A stretch of 64,000 nucleotides of DNA from Aquiflexum lacus (lineage in GTDB: Bacteria; Bacteroidota; Bacteroidia; Cytophagales; Cyclobacteriaceae), in assembly GCF_015476655.1 (NCBI RefSeq), contig NZ_JABFHF010000006.1, positions 1 to 64,000 on the forward strand. The letters run 5' to 3'. This document shows, piece by piece, positions 1 to 8,605 of this stretch. The notes below the pieces were generated by a model. The model worked only from the letters and a program-made list of their open reading frames with translations. It ran no database searches and was not told where the DNA came from. The position numbers were made by a program, and so were the translations under genes. Positions within the stretch are counted from its first letter, which is position 1. Each line of letters starts with the position of its first letter.

Positions 1-400
1 TAAAAAAACATTCAAGAATCCTTTAAGACATCACCTTGTCACTTCGACGAAAGGAGAAGTCTATACCCTGAGGCATGATAGATTTCTCTCTACGTTCGAA
101 ATGACAAGGATATGGCTTTGACATGATTGAACAATAAAAAAACATTCAAGAATCCTTTAAGACATCACCTTGTCACTTCGACGAAAGGAAAAGTCTACCC
201 TAAGGCATGACAGATTTCTCTCTCTGTTCGAAATGACAAGGATATGCCTTTGACATGATTGAACAATAAAAAAACATTCAAGAATCCTTTAAGACATCAC
301 CTTGTCACTTCGACGAAATGAGAAGCCTATATCCTGAGGTATGATAGATTTCTCTCTACGTTCGAAATGACAAGGAGAAGCCTCTGACACGATTGAACCA
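1..400. repeat. Three tandem copies of a ~133-bp hairpin-containing intergenic unit
   Basis: Copies start at 1, 135 and 267 (units of 134, 132 and 134 bp), with a short fourth trace at 401. Each copy begins with a T followed by an A-run and carries the arms CCTTGTCACTTCGACGAA and TTCGAAATGACAAGG, which can pair into a long imperfect hairpin. Copies differ by scattered substitutions and a few-base indel. The stretch has no coding potential and no phage or transposase gene. A looser relative lies near 54,900-55,070. Units with GTCATTTCGACGAA-type arms are common between genes in Bacteroidota. Mobile-hairpin origin is inference. Confidence 0.8.
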
Positions 401-494
401 TAAAAAGCAGTCAAGAGAATTATAAAACTTTACCCTCTTACTTTCGAACTTTTGGGAATAACTTTTTATATTTCTGTATCAAAACAATAAACCA

Positions 495-1376
495 ATGAAC
501 ACCAAACTTTCAGATCAGGAAAAGTCACCACTTCAAAACATCGAACATTGGGAAGAAGACCTTTTGGTGAGGTATCCTGAACCAAAAGAAAAACGGGCAA
601 AAGCAAAGGATGATTATAGAAATTACCATGATTCGGAAAGAGTGGACACTGTCCGGGAATTCTACAGGCTGAATCATACCTATCAGACCTATGATTTTGT
701 GGTGGAAAAGGAAAAGGAGTTTTTGAAGTTTGAGAAGAAAGAAATGCCTTTTTGGGATGCGGTTGATTACCTCAATACGCTTGTGGATGATTCAGATCCT
801 GATACCAACTTGGACCAATTGCAGCACCTGCTCCAGACTTCTGAAGCCATCAGACAGGATGGCCATCCTGATTGGTTTGTGCTGACGGGTTTTATCCATG
901 ATTTAGGTAAAGTACTCTGTTTGTTCGGAGAACCGCAATGGGCTGTGGTAGGGGATACTTTTCCGGTTGGCTGCAAACATGCTGAAAGCATAGTTTATCC
1001 TGAGTTTTTTGAGGCCAACCCTGACTCGAAAGATGGACGCTACAATACGAAGTTTGGAATATACAAACCGAATTGTGGCTTGGACAATGTGAAAATGTCC
1101 TGGGGACATGATGAGTATCTATATCAAATGGTCAAAGATCATATGCCCGAGCCTGCGCTCTATATGATCCGCTACCATTCTTTCTATGCCCAACATAGGG
1201 AAAATTCATATGACTACTTGCTTAATGACCATGACCGGGAGATGTTCAAATGGGTGGACAAATTTAATCCCTACGATCTTTATTCCAAAGTTCCTGTTCC
1301 ACCTGATGCCAAAGCGCTAAGACCATATTATGAGGATTTGGTCGCAAAGTATTTGCCGGGGGTTTTGAGGTTTTAG
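495..1376 (+). CDS. Myo-inositol oxygenase (MIOX)
   Basis: This 293-residue protein matches the inositol oxygenase family, which uses a mixed-valent di-iron centre to convert myo-inositol and O2 to D-glucuronate in the cytoplasm. The HD-domain metal ligands are visible: H111 in QLQHLLQ, H135-D136 in FIHDLGK, a His in WGHDEYLY and a His in YHSFYAQH, with the final Asp expected in the [12 protein letters not shown] segment. Length is close to the eukaryotic enzyme (about 285). The ATG at 495 is the first in frame and follows an AT-rich leader. The next gene on the same strand is a sodium:solute symporter, which suggests uptake and oxidation of inositol, although a 206-bp gap leaves co-transcription open. 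Confidence in the family is high. Confidence 0.93.
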   Translation: MNTKLSDQEKSPLQNIEHWEEDLLVRYPEPKEKRAKAKDDYRNYHDSERVDTVREFYRLNHTYQTYDFVVEKEKEFLKFEKKEMPFWDAVDYLNTLVDDSDPDTNLDQLQHLLQTSEAIRQDGHPDWFVLTGFIHDLGKVLCLFGEPQWAVVGDTFPVGCKHAESIVYPEFFEANPDSKDGRYNTKFGIYKPNCGLDNVKMSWGHDEYLYQMVKDHMPEPALYMIRYHSFYAQHRENSYDYLLNDHDREMFKWVDKFNPYDLYSKVPVPPDAKALRPYYEDLVAKYLPGVLRF

Positions 1377-1582
1377 GCCGACGGGATTTTTGGTACCAAG
1401 TACAAAGTACCACGTACCAAGAAAGAATCCCGAAGCAGGAGGTTGGAAGTCTTCCTACTTCGGACTTCCAACTTAACTCATTTTTCTACCCCAAAATATC
1501 CATTTAATATCAACCAATATCCACCAATATCAATTTAATATCCATCAATATCCACCAATATCCTCAACCCAGAAACCCCTAA
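1377..1582. repeat. Intergenic microrepeats and a hairpin between MIOX and the symporter
   Basis: Right after the MIOX stop comes an imperfect run of GTACCAAGTA-like words (about 1391-1420). An inverted repeat GTTGGAAGTC (1442-1451) / GACTTCCAAC (1463-1472) follows. A short AT-rich microrepeat built on CCACCAATATC words fills 1502-1563, up to 20 bp before the symporter ATG. No coding sequence is seen. The hairpin lacks a clean T-run, so terminator function is only possible. Confidence 0.6.
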
Positions 1583-3166
1583 ATGCTCACCGCTCTTTCC
1601 TTCATTGGATTCACTTTTTTTGTAGCTTTCTACTCTTGGTATAGGTTAAGAAAGGATGATATCAGCTCCAAGGAGGGGTATTTTTTAGGAGGGAGAACTC
1701 TGACAGGTGGGGTGATAGCGGGTTCCATGATCCTGACCAATATATCCACAGAGCATTTGATTGGAATGAATGGTTCGGCCTATAAAAATGGGATGATCAT
1801 CATTGCGTGGGAAGTTACCTCTGCTATTGCTTTGGTGATTGCAGCGCTTTATTTTATTCCAATCTACCTCAAAATGGGATTGACCACCATTCCACAATAC
1901 TTGGAAAGTAGGTATGATGCCACAACAAAGACCATTGTAGCGCTACTGTTGATGCTATCCTTCGTAGTCACGTTGCTCCCCATTGTTCTATACACCGGAG
2001 CCATTAACTTGGAAAGCATCTTTAATGTCTCGGAAGTATTACAGGTCAGTAAATCGGAAGGTATTTGGTTGACAGTAATCACTATCGGAGTGATAGGGTC
2101 CATATATGCCATATTTGGGGGCCTGAAAGCCGTAGCCATTTCGGATACTGTCAATGCTGTAGGGCTGATGATTGGAGGCTTGCTGGTTCCGGTATTTGCC
2201 CTTTGGGATATAGGCAAAGGCAATATTCTCCATGGCATGAGTAGGGTTTACGAAGCTGTTCCGGAAAAATTCAATGTAATTGGTGCTGAGGATTCCGTGA
2301 TGCCATTTAGTACATTATTTACAGGCCTGATGATCAATCAGCTATATTTTTGGGGAATGAACCAAACCATCATTCAAAGGGCATTGGGTGCAAAAAATAT
2401 GGCTGAGGCCCAAAAGGGATTACTTTTCACAGGTATTTTCAAAATTCTGATTCCTTTGATTATTGTTTTGCCCGGCATCATTGCTTTTTACTATTATGGT
2501 GATCAATACTTTGGTGATCAGGATTTTATATACCCTGTGTTATTGAAAAAAGTGCTTCCATTGGGATTGGTAGGTTTTTTTGCTGCAGTGGTATTGGGGG
2601 CCATTCTGAGTACCTTCAATTCAGTGCTTAATTCAGCGGCAACGATCTTCAGCTTGGATATTTACAAAAAAATCATCTCCCCAAAGACATCTGACAGAAA
2701 CTTGGTCAGGGTGGGTAGGTGGAGTTCTCTTGTTCTTGCAGTCGTAGCAATTTTGGTGGCACCGATGGTGGCCAATGCCCCTGATGGATTGTACCAATTG
2801 ATGCAGCAATTGAACGGTATTTTCTTTATCCCCATTGCATCAGTTTTGATCGCAGGTTTCTTTATACCAGAGATTTCTGCCACAGGCGCAAAAGTCGGAT
2901 TAGCAACCGGGTTGTCTTTTTATTTATTGACGACTTTTTTGATGCAAGTCAATCTGCACTTTATCCATATTTGGGGGATAGAGTTTTTGCTCAATCTCCT
3001 TTTGATGTATATGGTCAGTCTCGGATTTAAACGGGGTCCTGTTTTCAAACATATTTCTAAAAGCCCCATTGATTTAAAAGAGTGGAAATATGCCAAACCA
3101 CTTTCGGCATTCCTCTGTTTGGTGACTTTGTTAATTTATTATTGGTTGGGGAAGTCAGGTTTTTAG
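1583..3166 (+). CDS. Sodium:solute symporter (SSS family)
   Basis: The 527-residue protein is very hydrophobic, with about 13-14 predicted membrane segments, and belongs to the SSS/SLC5 family that couples Na+ entry to solute uptake across the inner membrane. Family features include the early segment with EGYFLGGRTL and NISTEHLIG, and the TIPQYLESRYD motif after the third segment, typical of the YidK/SGLT-like branch. The ATG at 1583 is used because the first helix starts immediately. The substrate cannot be read from sequence. Position downstream of inositol oxygenase makes inositol, another polyol or a sugar plausible (inference). Confidence 0.9.
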   Translation: MLTALSFIGFTFFVAFYSWYRLRKDDISSKEGYFLGGRTLTGGVIAGSMILTNISTEHLIGMNGSAYKNGMIIIAWEVTSAIALVIAALYFIPIYLKMGLTTIPQYLESRYDATTKTIVALLLMLSFVVTLLPIVLYTGAINLESIFNVSEVLQVSKSEGIWLTVITIGVIGSIYAIFGGLKAVAISDTVNAVGLMIGGLLVPVFALWDIGKGNILHGMSRVYEAVPEKFNVIGAEDSVMPFSTLFTGLMINQLYFWGMNQTIIQRALGAKNMAEAQKGLLFTGIFKILIPLIIVLPGIIAFYYYGDQYFGDQDFIYPVLLKKVLPLGLVGFFAAVVLGAILSTFNSVLNSAATIFSLDIYKKIISPKTSDRNLVRVGRWSSLVLAVVAILVAPMVANAPDGLYQLMQQLNGIFFIPIASVLIAGFFIPEISATGAKVGLATGLSFYLLTTFLMQVNLHFIHIWGIEFLLNLLLMYMVSLGFKRGPVFKHISKSPIDLKEWKYAKPLSAFLCLVTLLIYYWLGKSGF

Positions 3167-3437
3167 CCATACTGAGATTAACTGTGAAATCTCCTTAAAA
3201 TCCCTATTTATCAATGTTGGATGTCAAGAATATTGGTTAATTTTTAAATTATTAATTGTTATCTAACAATAAGGATATTAATCTGTATTGACATTTCAAT
3301 ATTTTTTTTAATAATTTTTTAAAATTTTTTAACTAACACTTGTTTTTTACTTTCTTTCTTTCTTTTTTCATATCGGATTTATTAGTGGCCGCTTTTTTAA
3401 CCATAAAAAAATAATTTAACCTTAAATTTTAAATTTT
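3167..3437 (+). promoter_or_regulatory. AT-rich upstream region of the secreted peptide gene
   Basis: This 271-bp stretch is markedly richer in A and T than the flanking genes and contains long T and A runs (about 3301-3330 and 3343-3367). It carries no ORF and no clear TTG/TAnnTTTG promoter pair that I can assign with confidence. It must hold the promoter of the peptide-GLPGLI-receptor cassette because the symporter stop lies 271 bp before the next start. Confidence 0.4.
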
Positions 3438-3656
3438 ATGAAAAAGTTAATTTTAAGTTTGTCAGTTCTTTTTCTGACAATTATGGGCTTTACTGCGAAA
3501 GCAAATCAATCAACATTTCTAGTTCGCGAGTTTCAATGTGTAAACTTTGTTACTGATTGTGGTAAGCCAGCAATTGCTTGTGGTTTTACTGTAGGTCAAA
3601 TTGCAGAAGATATGGTTGGTTGGAATAATTTTTGGTGCAACGAGGATATTCCATAA
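3438..3656 (+). CDS. Small secreted cysteine-containing peptide (72 aa)
   Basis: The product has a clear Sec signal peptide: KK at residues 2-3, a hydrophobic core LILSLSVLFLTIM and a cleavage-like AKA at 20-22. The predicted mature part is about 50 residues with four cysteines (C34, C41, C48, C67), the first three spaced exactly seven apart, and aromatic residues near the C-terminus (W62, F65, W66). I do not recognise the family with certainty; its layout recalls small secreted Bacteroidota proteins such as DUF6520, but I cannot confirm this. It is followed by a terminator-like hairpin and then by GLPGLI and receptor-like genes on the same strand. The coding region shares their AT-rich composition. 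A secreted or surface-displayed peptide is likely; its function is unknown. Confidence 0.75.
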   Translation: MKKLILSLSVLFLTIMGFTAKANQSTFLVREFQCVNFVTDCGKPAIACGFTVGQIAEDMVGWNNFWCNEDIP

Positions 3657-3667
3657 AACCAAGTCAT

Positions 3668-3706
3668 TAGTGGTAAGGGGTAAATTCCCTACCACTATTT
3701 TATTTT
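3668..3706 (+). terminator. Hairpin with T-rich tail between the peptide gene and the GLPGLI gene
   Basis: Arms TAGTGGTA (3668-3675) and TACCACTA (3690-3697) pair, extended inward by GGG/CCC with one bulged A. A T-rich tract (3696-3706) follows. The hairpin starts 12 bp after the peptide stop and ends 14 bp before the next ATG. It could be a partial terminator that makes the peptide transcript more abundant than the downstream genes (inference). Confidence 0.7.
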
Positions 3707-3719
3707 AAATAATATAATT

Positions 3720-4541
3720 ATGAAAAAAGCTTTGTTATTTATCGCAATATTTGATCTATGTTTTTTTTGTGAAATATTTGCTCAGACAAGTACATATTCA
3801 TTTTTTTATGAATTTAAATTTGCTCCTGATTCTACTGATTTAGATAACAGAAAGGAAGATTTAATGGTTTTATGGACTAATGGAACCAACAGTGTTTTTC
3901 AGAGTTTCTATGGTTTTGAAATTGATAATTTTGAAAAAAAATATACTGATAATTCGACTTCCATCGGAGAATTTAACCCTCAGGAATTCATGAATGCAAG
4001 ACGATCTATGAAACAACCACAGTCAAAAGTGATCGTTCATAAAAATCTACCACTAAATGAAATGGTATATTTTGATCAGTTTTTTTTTAACAGCTTTAGA
4101 TTTAAAGATCAACTTTGGAAAGTAGATTGGAAAATTACAGATGACATTCGTAATATACTTGACAAAAAATGTGTCAAAGCGACCACTTCCGTTGGGGGCA
4201 GACAATATGAGGCATGGTTTACAGAAGAAATCCCTATAGGAGATGGTCCGTTTATTTTTCATGGACTTCCCGGTTTGATAGTTGAGTTATATGATGTTAA
4301 CAATCATTACTATTTTAATTTGACAGGTATTGAAAAAAAACAAATTGATATGGGAGAGATTGGGTACCCCAAAGCAATTACTACTTCCAAAAATAAGTTT
4401 TTTGAGACTAAGAAGAAATATTTTCAAGATGTTCGATTAGGTTTAGGCGATCGGGTAAATATGGTTAGTCCCGAGGAGATAGCAAGTTCTCAAGAAAGAT
4501 ATAATAAGGCAAACAATCCGATCATTTTAAAAGTTGATTGA
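3720..4541 (+). CDS. GLPGLI family protein (Porph_ging), exported
   Basis: The 273-residue protein starts with a signal peptide (MKKALLFIAIF...IFAQ) and ends its core with the signature HGLPGLIVELYD that names the GLPGLI family. Just before it are the family landmarks CVKATTSVGGRQYEAWFTEEIPIGDGPF. The family is confined largely to Bacteroidota, is exported to the envelope and has no established biochemical role; its genes are often next to TonB-dependent-receptor-like barrels, as here (the next ATG is 19 bp after this stop). Codon use is AT-rich like its two cassette partners and unlike the housekeeping genes around it. Family call is firm, function unknown. Confidence 0.9.
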   Translation: MKKALLFIAIFDLCFFCEIFAQTSTYSFFYEFKFAPDSTDLDNRKEDLMVLWTNGTNSVFQSFYGFEIDNFEKKYTDNSTSIGEFNPQEFMNARRSMKQPQSKVIVHKNLPLNEMVYFDQFFFNSFRFKDQLWKVDWKITDDIRNILDKKCVKATTSVGGRQYEAWFTEEIPIGDGPFIFHGLPGLIVELYDVNNHYYFNLTGIEKKQIDMGEIGYPKAITTSKNKFFETKKKYFQDVRLGLGDRVNMVSPEEIASSQERYNKANNPIILKVD

Positions 4542-4560
4542 AGTTTTTTATTTATATATA

Positions 4561-7230
4561 ATGAGCTTCAAAAAATATACATACTGCTTATTTATCCCCT
4601 TTTTTTTTTGGTTTTCTGCGTTTAGTCAAGAAACAAGAATTCAAGGTTCCCTTACGCTCAAGAATGAGAATTCACCACTTTTTGGTGTAAATATAATAGC
4701 TAAAAGCCCCAATGATTCAACCACATTGGCTTATGCCATTAGCAATGATAAAGGTGAATTCAGCCTCCTTGTTGATGAAGGTCCCGATAGTCTATTGTTA
4801 ATATTTCGTTCTTTGACAGTGGAAGAATTAATTTTGTCGATTCCAAATAAAGATCAATTTTTAGAAATATCCTTGAATCCTTTTATTATGGAACTAAAAG
4901 AGATGGTTCTCGAGGGAAAGAGAAATCCCATTACATCAAATAATGATACAATTTTTTATGATGTATCTTCAATTTCAAATTCAAATGATCGATTCATTTT
5001 TGATGTCTTGTCGAGATTGCCTGGAATTGAAGTAGATAATACCGGAATGATTCGATATCAAGGAAAAGCCTTGGAAAAATTTTATATTGAAGGATTAGAT
5101 CTTTTGGGGGGGAGATATAATCTGGCAAATAGAAATATGCCAATTAGTGCTGTGGAGTCTATCCAGATTTTGGAAAATCATCAGCCAATTGCGGTTTTGG
5201 ACAGCTTGGTTTATTCAGAAAGAACCTCTCTTAATCTAAAATTAAAAAGAAAAAATGTTTGGCTTGGAGTCATACATTTTGGATCCGGCTTTAGCCCAAT
5301 ACTCTATGATATAAATCTGACACCAATGATTTTCAGGAGCGATTTTCAAATATTAAATTCCTTTCAAGCAAATAATATCGGTAAGGATCTCCAAAAAGAA
5401 CTTAAAGTGTTGACAATTGAAGATCTTACAAAAAGATGGAAATTAGAAGAGTTTAATACTTGGTTCGGTGTTAGACAAGTTTCGTCGTTTGGTCTTTCCA
5501 AGGAAAAGTACGAGTTCAATGAAAGCAAAATAGCAACTATAAACTCCTTAAGTAAAAACAAAAATGATACTGAGTTTAGAATTAATCTCTCTTTTATAAA
5601 TGATAAAATAGAAGAAATCGGAGGTGAGCAAACCACTTTTTTCCTTCCTGGAGATTCAATCCGAATTTCAGAGGATATTAGGAACAATTTTCTTTACAGC
5701 AACCTAAGTACAGAATTAAGCTGGACTAAAAATATCAAAAAAAGCTATTTTAAGAATTCTACAAAAATCAATGTTCAAGACAGGCGTGAGGTAGGGAATA
5801 TCCTCTTGAATTCTGAAAGTAGGATGCAAGATATTGAATTGCCCTTTATTGAATTAGGGAATACTCTGAAAGGAATTAAGCCTTTTAAAAAACGACTTTT
5901 TAATTATGAATCTCAAATAAATATGAGATTTTCAAACCAAAGATTTTATCTCAATACTGTTGGATTTGATATGATATTACCTCAATCAAATGAAAAGGGA
6001 ACTTTACTACAAACCTTAAAGGAAAAGGGATATTTCACTAACAATAATATTGGAATTACTAAACGGGTTGCTAAAAACCTGAGTCTTACTTCAAAAATGG
6101 GTTTCCTAGCAAAATTGAATTTTATGGATAGTCAAATGGCTTTAAAAGATAGTGGAGGAGGGGAAATAAATATTCCAGAAAATTTTTCCAATAAATTGCG
6201 CCAAAAGGAAATGCGCGCTTACCTTCAAAATGATTTAGATTTTAAGACAGATAAGATTAGTTTTAGTTTAAAAGTACCTCTAAGTTACTTTAATATTAAC
6301 TTTTTGGATCCTCGAATTGATTTTAAAAGAAATTTATCTAGAGTGATATTTGAACCAAATTTTCAGGGGTCATATTTCGTGCATTCCAAATTAAACTTCT
6401 ATTTTTCGTTTCAAAAATCAAATGATTTCAAAGGATTACATCAGCTTCATCCCGGCTTTGTCTTTAAAGATTACAGAACAATTCAACAAAATCTTTCAGA
6501 TATACCAGATGAAATCCAATACAATTACAGCCTTTCTTTTCAATTTAAGGATCCAATTTATTCTTATTTTGCTTCAGCTGGATTCAATCTTCTAAACAGT
6601 AAAATGAATACGATAATTGGAAATGAGATATTGGATTCTGGTGAGGCGATTCTGAGGGCAGAAAATTTTTTAAATAGAATGCAATCTCAAGTGTGGTTTT
6701 TGAGAACTAGTAAATACTTTCCGATGCTGAATTCCAATTTGACAATAAGTCTCGATCATCAAAACAGGACTGGACAGCAAATCATTCAAGGAAGTATTAA
6801 AGATTTCAATTTGAAAATTTTAAATCCAAGGATAATATGGGGCTTGAGGCCCAAATCAATATTTGGGTTGACTTGGAATGGTAGTTTTAGACTAATTGAA
6901 TCCGAATTTGAAAATATTGAAATAGGAAATATTATACAATTTAATAATAAAGTTGAATTGGATCTTTTTCCAAATGAGTTTCATTTAGTTCGATTTACTG
7001 CTGATCATTTCTTTAACGAATCAAATGGTTTGACAAACGAAAGCACTTTTATAGATGCTTCATATCGGTATAGGTTAATAGGAAAGAAGGTTGATTTTGG
7101 ATTTAAAATTTTTAATCTATTGGATTTTAACACATTTGAAAATTTCAATGTAAATGTTTTCACACTTAGCTCACAATTTACTCAATTGAGACCTCGACAG
7201 TTTTTATTTACTATTTCATTTGCCATTTAA
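4561..7230 (+). CDS. TonB-dependent-receptor-like outer membrane protein with carboxypeptidase-regulatory-like domain
   Basis: I place the start at ATG 4561, giving 889 residues, because it begins a good signal peptide (MSFKKYTYCLFIPFFFWFSAFSQ); an earlier in-frame start at 4534 would overlap the GLPGLI gene and add nine residues. A carboxypeptidase-regulatory-like beta-sandwich follows (about residues 23-105), then a plug-like region with DTIFYDVSS, LSRLPGIEVDNTG, GKALEKFYIEGLDLLGGRYN and VESIQILENHQPI, then a long barrel of alternating aromatic beta-strands. This plug type typically accompanies GLPGLI genes. I see no clear TonB box. It probably forms an outer-membrane pore or receptor for a ligand linked to the upstream peptide (inference). 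Confidence 0.85.
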   Translation: MSFKKYTYCLFIPFFFWFSAFSQETRIQGSLTLKNENSPLFGVNIIAKSPNDSTTLAYAISNDKGEFSLLVDEGPDSLLLIFRSLTVEELILSIPNKDQFLEISLNPFIMELKEMVLEGKRNPITSNNDTIFYDVSSISNSNDRFIFDVLSRLPGIEVDNTGMIRYQGKALEKFYIEGLDLLGGRYNLANRNMPISAVESIQILENHQPIAVLDSLVYSERTSLNLKLKRKNVWLGVIHFGSGFSPILYDINLTPMIFRSDFQILNSFQANNIGKDLQKELKVLTIEDLTKRWKLEEFNTWFGVRQVSSFGLSKEKYEFNESKIATINSLSKNKNDTEFRINLSFINDKIEEIGGEQTTFFLPGDSIRISEDIRNNFLYSNLSTELSWTKNIKKSYFKNSTKINVQDRREVGNILLNSESRMQDIELPFIELGNTLKGIKPFKKRLFNYESQINMRFSNQRFYLNTVGFDMILPQSNEKGTLLQTLKEKGYFTNNNIGITKRVAKNLSLTSKMGFLAKLNFMDSQMALKDSGGGEINIPENFSNKLRQKEMRAYLQNDLDFKTDKISFSLKVPLSYFNINFLDPRIDFKRNLSRVIFEPNFQGSYFVHSKLNFYFSFQKSNDFKGLHQLHPGFVFKDYRTIQQNLSDIPDEIQYNYSLSFQFKDPIYSYFASAGFNLLNSKMNTIIGNEILDSGEAILRAENFLNRMQSQVWFLRTSKYFPMLNSNLTISLDHQNRTGQQIIQGSIKDFNLKILNPRIIWGLRPKSIFGLTWNGSFRLIESEFENIEIGNIIQFNNKVELDLFPNEFHLVRFTADHFFNESNGLTNESTFIDASYRYRLIGKKVDFGFKIFNLLDFNTFENFNVNVFTLSSQFTQLRPRQFLFTISFAI

Positions 7231-7350
7231 TTTTTGATACCGTTCAGTGAGGTTAAATAATAGTATAATAATTCTTTTGCCAAGTATAGATTTGATAGTC
7301 CTATTGAAATCATTACCTTTGACCCATACAAATAGCGAAAGCATGGAAGA

Positions 7351-7386
7351 AACGGTTTCAGTAATGAAACCGTTCTTTTATTTTTC
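7351..7386 (+). terminator. Intrinsic terminator before greA
   Basis: A perfect 10-bp stem AACGGTTTCA (7351-7360) / TGAAACCGTT (7365-7374) with a GTAA loop is followed by CTTTTATTTTT. It lies 120 bp after the receptor-like gene and 25 bp before the greA start, so it most likely closes the peptide-GLPGLI-receptor cassette. Confidence 0.85.
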
Positions 7387-7410
7387 ATAGCCATAGTAAA
7401 TTTAAATGTC

Positions 7411-7884
7411 ATGGGAAACATACAGTATTACACTGAAGAGGGTCTGAAAAAACTGAAGGACGAACTTCAGGAGTTGAAGACGAAAGGAAGGCACGATATT
7501 GCCAAGCAAATTGCGGAAGCAAGGGATAAGGGCGACTTAAGTGAAAACGCGGAATATGATGCTGCCAAAGATGCCCAAGGGCATCTTGAATTAAAAATTG
7601 CCAAATTGGAAGGGGTGGTAGGTAATGCCCGGGTGATGGATAATTCAAGAATGGATACCTCTAAGGTTGGTATCCTGAGCACTGTTAAAATCAAAAATGT
7701 CAAAAACGGGATGACCGTTACCTATACCTTGGTTTCTGAGGAAGAAGCTGACCTGAAGGCAGGTAAGATTTCATTGGCCTCTCCTTTTGGAAAAGGGCTT
7801 AATGGGAAATCCAAAGGGGATATTGCTCAAATTCAGGCTCCTGCGGGAACATTGGAATTTGAAATCTTGGATATTTCTTATTAA
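7411..7884 (+). CDS. greA: Transcription elongation factor GreA
   Basis: The 157-residue protein is full length for GreA, which binds the RNA polymerase secondary channel and stimulates cleavage of backtracked transcripts. The N-terminal coiled coil (about residues 8-75) carries the tip motif ARDKGDLSENAEYDAAK with the acidic pair D42/E45 region used for cleavage. The C-terminal FKBP-like domain contains KISLASPFGKGLNGKSKGD, another family landmark. The ATG at 7411 gives the normal start. A terminator lies just upstream and another just downstream, so it appears to be transcribed alone from a promoter in a very short gap, or by read-through. Confidence 0.96.
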   Translation: MGNIQYYTEEGLKKLKDELQELKTKGRHDIAKQIAEARDKGDLSENAEYDAAKDAQGHLELKIAKLEGVVGNARVMDNSRMDTSKVGILSTVKIKNVKNGMTVTYTLVSEEEADLKAGKISLASPFGKGLNGKSKGDIAQIQAPAGTLEFEILDISY

Positions 7885-7892
7885 AAACTCAA

Positions 7893-7928
7893 TCTCCCGA
7901 TGGTTTCTCCTTCGGGATTTTTTATTTT
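7893..7928 (+). terminator. Terminator after greA
   Basis: Stem TCCCGA (7895-7900) / TCGGGA (7912-7917) with a loop rich in T and C, followed by a run of T (7918-7928). It sits between the greA stop and the HIT gene start at 7936 and overlaps the spurious upstream extension of the HIT frame. Confidence 0.75.
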
Positions 7929-7935
7929 TACACCT

Positions 7936-8331
7936 ATGGCATCAATCTTCACTAAAATCATCAACCGAGAAATCCCGGCAGAAATCATTGCCGAGGATGA
8001 ACACTATATCGCTTTTCTGGATATCATGCCCTTAGTCAAAGGTCATGTGCTTGTAGTTCCCAAAAAAGAGGTAGATTATATTTTTAACCTCGATGACCAA
8101 ACTTTGGCAGGTCTCCATGTTTTTGCAAAAAAAGTAGCAAACGCAATCGACAAATCTATCAAATGCACGAGAGTAGGGGTAGCAGTAATCGGATTGGAAG
8201 TGCCACATGTCCACGTTCACCTTGTTCCGCTAAGAACCATGGATGACATCAACTTCACCCGCCCTAAGCTTAAACTCAGCAAGGAAGAGTTGGCGGAGAT
8301 TGGGGAGAGGATTAGGGCCAGTGTTCAGTAG
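7936..8331 (+). CDS. HIT family nucleotide hydrolase
   Basis: The product (131 residues from ATG 7936) is a histidine-triad protein related to HinT, which hydrolyses nucleoside phosphoramidates or related substrates. The catalytic motif [10 protein letters not shown] gives H91, H93 and H95. The N-terminal [18 protein letters not shown] is the usual family start, so the in-frame ATG at 7900, which lies inside the greA terminator, is rejected. The C-terminus ends in Val-Gln followed by TAG, and the CAGTAG of these last codons is already part of the CAGT microrepeat that continues downstream, so the repeat seems to have supplied the stop codon. Confidence 0.93.
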   Translation: MASIFTKIINREIPAEIIAEDEHYIAFLDIMPLVKGHVLVVPKKEVDYIFNLDDQTLAGLHVFAKKVANAIDKSIKCTRVGVAVIGLEVPHVHVHLVPLRTMDDINFTRPKLKLSKEELAEIGERIRASVQ

Positions 8332-8470
8332 GCAGTTTGCAGTGGGCAGTAGGCAGTATACAGTTGGCAGTGTTCAGTCTACAGTTTTCAGTAGGCAATA
8401 GGCAGTGTTCAGTTGGTCAGTGGTTACAGTTTGCAGTGAACAACAGAAATTAGTAGGCAGTATTCATTCG
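8326..8470 (+). repeat. Degenerate CAGT microrepeat array after the HIT gene
   Basis: The words CAGTAGGCAGT, CAGTTGGCAGT and CAGTGTTCAGT recur with variable 7-12 bp spacing from the last codons of the HIT gene onward. The orientation matches HIT transcription. It fades into unique AT-rich sequence by about 8480. The stretch 8470-8605 shows nothing else that I can identify. Confidence 0.85.
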
Positions 8471-8605
8471 AAGTTTGCAGGTGCTCTGTGATATCACAGT
8501 GATCGGTTTAGGATTTGCTGTTTACAATGTGTCAGAAGTAGGTTGTCAGTTGTCATTCGCTGGAAGAATTGATTCAGTTTGAATAAGACGGTTTAAAAAG
8601 GTCGA

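Noticed and set aside
1-400. Tandem repeats taken as a CRISPR array
   Set aside because: Units are ~133 bp, contiguous without unique spacers, and no cas gene is in the window.
5364-5687. Antisense ORFs inside the receptor-like gene, aconitase, Tex, RND and others as genes
   Set aside because: They are shadows of real genes, without family resemblance, starts or spacing of their own.
7900-7935. ATG 7900 as start of the HIT gene
   Set aside because: The extension encodes the terminator hairpin of greA.
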